This document shows positions 37,526-40,038 of a stretch of DNA of 40,038 nt, piece after piece. The notes beneath the pieces are model-generated. The model was not told where the DNA came from. It made no database searches and was given only the letters and a program-made list of their open reading frames with translations. A program made the position numbers and the translations under genes. The stretch lies in NCBI GenBank assembly GCA_031288225.1, contig JAITRU010000005.1:1-40038 (forward strand), read 5' to 3'. The DNA is from Holosporaceae bacterium. Lineage in GTDB: Bacteria; Pseudomonadota; Alphaproteobacteria; UBA3830. How positions within the stretch are numbered: the stretch's first letter is position 1; each line of letters opens with the position of its first letter.

Positions 37526-37720
37526 GGGTGTGCCAAACAAATTTGACATTCTTCCACAATAGGGACTATTGAAAGCAGAAAAAATCCAAATTTTCACAAT
37601 CTGTGTTTCAGGGTGGTTCCTGCTTCGGTATGGTATTTTTTGATCAGCTTTCAACAGCCCCCAACAGTAAATTCCTGTCGAAACTAAGGAACTGTCGTTG
37701 GTTATCTGCAACTGCACTCA
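37526..37720. other. Unassigned intergenic segment, 195 nt
   Basis: Between the kinase stop and copy C I see no gene. A minus-strand open frame (37514-37717) has no recognisable domain. No convincing terminator was found. Confidence 0.4.
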
Positions 37721-37823
37721 TTATACCAAATTCAGAAATAAATTGACCTATCATTTTTTAAAGCGCTGAACAATGGGGAGTTACCGTCGAGTGCTGAGTA
37801 TTCAATACCTAAACTTTGTATTA
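37721..37823. repeat. ~105-bp inverted-repeat element, copy C
   Basis: This 103-bp element begins TTATACCAAAT and ends CTTTGTATTA (degraded right end, about 7 of 10 matching the inverse). Its interior aligns with the reverse complement of copy B and, more weakly, with copy D. The right end shares TTA with the start of copy D, so C and D lie in tandem. Confidence 0.7.
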
Positions 37824-37925
37824 TACCATTTCTCAGAACAAATTATCTGAAAGCTTTTCCGCATAGCCTGAACATGAGGCTGCTCACCGCTTGCTGCGAG
37901 AAATTAATAATGAGGAATGGTATAA
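37821..37925. repeat. ~105-bp inverted-repeat element, copy D
   Basis: This 105-bp element has ends TTATACCATTTCTCA (37821-37835) and TGAGGAATGGTATAA (37911-37925), matching at 14 of 15 positions. It overlaps copy C by 3 bp and stops 14 bp short of the USP gene's stop codon. It has the same length as copy A. Confidence 0.75.
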
Positions 37926-37939
37926 AATTTCGACAGACT

Positions 37940-40038
37940 TTAGTAAAACTTCATCCTGGTTCCCACCAACTTAAATAACATATGTATCATATCTTGCTGA
38001 ATATATAGCAAGGCCAGGGCGCATGATCCCGCCGAGCCTTTGGGCGCCAGCCTTGCGGTATTATCATAATCAACACTGCCCTTGAGTGATTTTTCGTAAG
38101 TTTTTTTAACTTGATCATCCGGAATTCCATAGGAATGTTTTGTCATTTCATCCCAGCTAACAGTTTTTACTTCCTTGGCATCATCAAAATATAACCATTT
38201 ACTATTATCAGGATTCAACATATCATTCCTAATGTAGGTGGTATAATGGCCACCGGTGGCCGGTCCACTATGCACCAGGACGCCATATAGTATATATTTT
38301 GTTGTACTTTTTTGACTGCATGCTCCGCGAATCCCGTAGGCAAGGAGCCGATTCTCTGATCTCCCCAAATTACGACTAATTGCCAACTCAATTTCCTCTG
38401 GCGTAGCCTTGGAAGTGTTCTTTTGCAGAAAATATTTTTTTAAATTTATTGTTCCTTGAAACGAGCAATGGCTGCAATCCTTGTCCAGGGTCTTTCCATT
38501 TGGGACAAAACGCAAAAGTGATACTTGTAGTACCGGTGGCGGAGCAGCCATGCAAACACTGGTTGTGCAATTCTGATTGCCGTGTTCATCACATGGGTAC
38601 CCTTCATGCCGCTTGTCTTCAAAGGGCTTGTCTAGACGTTCTTCCAGAGAAAGATCTTCAAGCTCACCGAACGGTACCCCAAGTTCGACATCAAATTCGA
38701 CCCCAACACTTTTCCATGGCACATTGGGATTATCAGCCTCCATGGCTCGTAGAGTGACAAAACGAATGAACTCCAAGACAAAGCTGAACTCCATCATATC
38801 TGCATCATATGCATTTCCTTCTTCCATTTCCCTAGCATATAGTGCTCGCAGAGTACCAAGAGCATCTGCCTGGCTATTGATATCATCCAAGTTATTCGGA
38901 AACAAAGCGTTGTAAACCTCAAATGCAGGACCGGCAGGTTTTCCTGTGCACGTTGCCCCAAAGAACATCTTGGCAAACTGCCTAGCTAGAGCCTGACAAA
39001 GTTGCCCGCCATTCCTGGTGCGCATTATCTTATATCTTATCAGAGGTATGTTATATAGTAACTGCAAACTAGCATTTAGATGGCATAAGCCTCCTGGGTT
39101 CTCTATGCCAACTCGATTATTGTTGACAGAATTATCCTTATCCCTGTAGTAATCTAGCAATTCCACTGGATTGAAGAAAAATATGGGCATTTTCCCTACA
39201 ACTACTAAAGGCAATGAACTGCCGGTAGTTTTTTTACCCAATCCGCAGATAGGAATAGTTCTTCCGCTTCCCTCACTATCTATACCAATAAACGGACTAT
39301 AACCACCAACTTCTCCAATATCGCTAGGGGTAAATCTTTTACCATTGCGAACATAGATGTTATACAAACCAGTAGACGTTTGGACCACAAGCCGATAATA
39401 TTTACCATCATTCCTTTTTATAACAACCGGACTGTACTCGGTGCTATCCCGCACGATATTTATCAGATTGATATCTGGCGTTGGCTGACTGGACACCTGG
39501 ACATCATGGGGGATTTTTTTGCCACCATCACCACTTTCATCCATTGCCACAAACCCTATGCTTAAAGGAGTCTTAGAGTCAATATCTCGGTAAATAATAG
39601 AGTTAGCAAAAGAACTACTATTAGTATTACCATAAAACTGCAAACCAATGGGAGTCCCCTTTACTGGCTCAAACATAAACATATTCTTTTTATCTGTTTC
39701 TGGGGAAGAATCATTAACTAAGTACAAATCACATTCTTTTCCGTATACGAGTGCTCGCATAGTATACCTAGGCTTATTAGCAAACATCGATTTTGCAGTA
39801 TGTCTATTAGCATATACAGGCAGATAAGGTTGCAATTTGTCCAATGGCGAATGGTCGAATGTCAGGCCGTACTTATTCTCTAGCGATTTACTTGGCAACG
39901 GCGGTAATATTATCTTCTCCCTTTTTTGAGCAACCGGAGGGACCGGAGATATCGATGATTGTCCATTGCTCATTGGGGATGGATGTTGCAATGGTGGCAG
40001 CTTCGATGAAGGTCCATGGTTCATTGGGGATGGATATA
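37940..40038 (-). CDS. Ubiquitin-specific protease (USP, C19) homologue, 5' end beyond window
   Basis: USPs cleave ubiquitin from proteins; bacteria lack ubiquitin, so a host target is expected. The Cys box is GIENPGGLCHLNASLQLLYN with Cys314 (numbered from the ATG at 40024). The His box is HSGPATGGHYTTY with His593, and Asp614/615 follow in YFDDAKE. Between them is a ribbon-like cysteine set (CDEH...C...C...DCSHC) around APPPVLQVSLLRF, as in USP zinc fingers. The N-terminal 300 residues are not recognised; they begin with a Pro/Ser-rich tract that has two copies of PSPM-N/S-H/N-G, and the frame stays open to the window edge, so the start is unknown. There is no signal peptide within the window. 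The C-terminus may be non-catalytic. Confidence 0.88.
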   Translation of the reverse strand, partial: YPSPMNHGPSSKLPPLQHPSPMSNGQSSISPVPPVAQKREKIILPPLPSKSLENKYGLTFDHSPLDKLQPYLPVYANRHTAKSMFANKPRYTMRALVYGKECDLYLVNDSSPETDKKNMFMFEPVKGTPIGLQFYGNTNSSSFANSIIYRDIDSKTPLSIGFVAMDESGDGGKKIPHDVQVSSQPTPDINLINIVRDSTEYSPVVIKRNDGKYYRLVVQTSTGLYNIYVRNGKRFTPSDIGEVGGYSPFIGIDSEGSGRTIPICGLGKKTTGSSLPLVVVGKMPIFFFNPVELLDYYRDKDNSVNNNRVGIENPGGLCHLNASLQLLYNIPLIRYKIMRTRNGGQLCQALARQFAKMFFGATCTGKPAGPAFEVYNALFPNNLDDINSQADALGTLRALYAREMEEGNAYDADMMEFSFVLEFIRFVTLRAMEADNPNVPWKSVGVEFDVELGVPFGELEDLSLEERLDKPFEDKRHEGYPCDEHGNQNCTTSVCMAAPPPVLQVSLLRFVPNGKTLDKDCSHCSFQGTINLKKYFLQKNTSKATPEEIELAISRNLGRSENRLLAYGIRGACSQKSTTKYILYGVLVHSGPATGGHYTTYIRNDMLNPDNSKWLYFDDAKEVKTVSWDEMTKHSYGIPDDQVKKTYEKSLKGSVDYDNTARLAPKGSAGSCALALLYIQQDMIHMLFKLVGTRMKFY

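Overview
The window reads as a chromosome segment of a moderately AT-rich, Gram-negative, host-associated alphaproteobacterium. Supporting evidence: kdsB (LPS Kdo activation), alphaproteobacterial-style Tad/Cpa pilus genes, a dapA-smpB pair, lipoprotein and secretin genes, a eukaryote-type ubiquitin protease, and insertion-sequence debris. A protist- or animal-associated intracellular lineage (Holosporales- or Rickettsiales-like) is my inference; no marker here fixes the order.

Layout. 1-306: the N-terminus of an IS630-like transposase runs off the left edge, next to a 94-bp inverted-repeat element that overlaps the end of obgE. 289-6979 (minus): a compact block transcribed pgsA, cysteine-desulfurase-like gene, dnaG, rpoD, obgE, with two 4-nt stop/start overlaps. 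7191-14193 (plus): tRNA-Leu(GAG), kdsB, pepA, recA, dapA, smpB, a HIT-family gene and a comM/yifB-type ATPase. 14338-18834 (plus): a four-gene 2-oxoacid oxidoreductase operon (gamma, alpha, beta, and a GltD-like flavoprotein ending in a ferredoxin domain), which would link oxidation of a 2-oxoacid such as pyruvate to NAD(P) and ferredoxin chemistry. 18892-20342 (minus): tRNA-Glu(TTC) then an MHS-type transporter. 20343-24794: a gene-poor accessory stretch with a secreted low-complexity protein, a collapsed IS1-like element, an orphan ABC substrate-binding protein, a doubtful small ORF and the first of four ~105-bp inverted-repeat elements. 24795-25583 (minus): a SpoU/TrmH-type RNA methyltransferase. 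25718-34957 (plus): a Tad locus cpaA-cpaB-cpaC-cpaD-cpaE-cpaF-tadB-tadC, with no pilin or pseudopilin gene in it. 35216-37525 (plus): a membrane sensor kinase whose phospho-acceptor histidine is replaced by asparagine. 37940-40038 (minus, open at the right edge): a ubiquitin-specific protease (USP, C19) homologue with an apparently complete catalytic triad.

The left half is mostly housekeeping. The right half combines surface or secretion machinery (Tad), a noncanonical sensor kinase, a secreted low-complexity protein and a putative deubiquitinase effector, interspersed with small inverted-repeat elements. The strongest candidates for new biology are the USP gene, the H-to-N sensor kinase beside the pilin-less Tad locus with its enlarged CpaB and CpaC, the four-gene oxidoreductase module, and the ~105-bp repeat family.
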